From: Streptomyces sp. NBC_01445
Lineage (GTDB): Bacteria; Actinomycetota; Actinomycetes; Streptomycetales; Streptomycetaceae
NCBI RefSeq assembly: GCF_035918235.1
Contig: NZ_CP109485.1
Span: 4,774,001-4,838,000, forward strand
DNA length: 64,000 bases
Direction of reading: 5' to 3'
In this document: piece by piece, positions 63,524 to 64,000 of the stretch
How positions within the stretch are numbered: the stretch's first letter is position 1
Layout of the letters: each line of letters begins with the position of its first letter
Notes under the pieces: model-generated
Databases searched by the model: none
Seen by the model: the letters and a program-made list of their open reading frames with translations, nothing else
What the model was told of the DNA's origin: nothing
Made by a program: the position numbers and the translations under genes

Positions 63524-64000
63524 TCAGACGCCGGCGTAGGAGTGCTTGCCGGTGACGAAGATGTTTACGCCGTAGTAGTTGAACAGCCAGCAGGCGAAGG
63601 CGATGAGGGCCAGGTAGGCGGCCTTGCGGCCCTTCCATCCGGCGGTCGCGCGGGCGTGCAGGTAGCAGGCGTACGCGACCCAGGTGATGAACGACCAGGT
63701 CTCCTTGGGGTCCCAGCCCCAGTAGCGGCCCCACGCGTCGCCGGCCCAGATGGCGCCCGCGATGATCGTGAACGTCCACAGCGGGAAGACGGCCGCGTTC
63801 ACGCGGTAGGAGAACTTGTCGAGCGAGGCCGCGGCGGGCAGGCGCTCCATGACGGAGGTCGCGAACTTACCGGGCTTGCCGCCGTTCGCCAGCTTGTTCT
63901 CGTACGAGTCGCGGAACAGGTAGAGCAGCGTGCTGACCGCGCCGACGTAGAACACCGCGCCGCAGAAGATCGCCGTGGAGACGTGGATGTACAGCCAGTA
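63524..64000 (-). CDS. ccsB: Cytochrome c biogenesis protein CcsB, C-terminal part
   Basis: The 5' end lies beyond the window. The visible ~158 residues include YWLYIHVSTAIFCGAVF and the diagnostic heme-handling WWD motif (WGRYWGWDPKETWSFITW), between membrane helices. A C-terminal TM segment has FNYYGVNIFVTGKHSYAGV. CcsB (CcsA/ResC-like) with Ccs1/ResB exports heme to apocytochrome c outside the membrane. It fits the respiratory theme of the region. Confidence 0.93.
   Translation of the reverse strand, partial: YWLYIHVSTAIFCGAVFYVGAVSTLLYLFRDSYENKLANGGKPGKFATSVMERLPAAASLDKFSYRVNAAVFPLWTFTIIAGAIWAGDAWGRYWGWDPKETWSFITWVAYACYLHARATAGWKGRKAAYLALIAFACWLFNYYGVNIFVTGKHSYAGV

Overview
The window is about 64 kb of very GC-rich actinobacterial chromosome with frequent GTG starts, dense ATGA/GTGA start-stop overlaps and strong third-position GC bias. 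The gene content and order (complete nuoA-N, scattered futalosine-pathway menaquinone genes, AfsR-like, MmyB-like and ECF regulators, a Ser/Thr kinase beside mqnA) point to a Streptomyces core region. The species cannot be told from the sequence. No rRNA, tRNA, prophage, insertion sequence or CRISPR array was seen.

Layout. 1-9.4 kb: end of a POT peptide transporter, a CocE-type hydrolase, a HAD phosphatase, an FAD oxidoreductase plus ATP-grasp ligase pair, fumarylacetoacetase and RecQ. 9.6-25.5 kb: the complete 14-gene respiratory complex I operon on the minus strand, with a Rex-like operator upstream of nuoA. 25.5-33.4 kb: an NlpC/P60 cell-wall hydrolase, a small monooxygenase, a geranylgeranyl-reductase-like flavoprotein, a GNAT protein, a PASTA protein, a large zinc-ribbon membrane protein and menG. 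33.4-40.2 kb: a degenerate amidohydrolase, mqnC, an orphan prepilin peptidase, two unknown proteins, a membrane Ser/Thr kinase and mqnA. 40.4-51.6 kb: a cold shock protein, XRE-cupin/AzlCD, an AfsR-like ATPase, an MFS pump with an MmyB-like regulator, a FabG4/MaoC pair with a TetR regulator, and a DAACS symporter preceded by a cysteine-rich leader peptide. 51.7-57.4 kb: mqnE, an Lrp regulator, a 43-residue basic protein, and a UbiX/UbiA/UbiD operon. 57.4-64 kb: a membrane protein, a LuxR-type regulator, a nucleoside deaminase, a 2OG-Fe(II) oxygenase, an SRPBCC protein, an ECF sigma factor with its partner, and the end of ccsB.

The unifying theme is respiration. Complex I passes NADH electrons to menaquinone. 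MqnA, MqnC, MqnE, the UbiX/UbiA/UbiD set and MenG supply most of the futalosine route to that quinone, and CcsB serves cytochrome c maturation. The deaminase/hydrolase step and MqnD are not in the window.

The least routine items are these: a Cys-rich leader peptide ahead of a DAACS symporter with cystine-transporter-like residues; a metal-site-less amidohydrolase fragment inside the mqnC-menG operon; a 16-nt repeat array that has copied the 3' end of an oxygenase gene; a palindrome centred on the start codon of a LuxR-type gene; and a tiny basic gene behind a structured leader.
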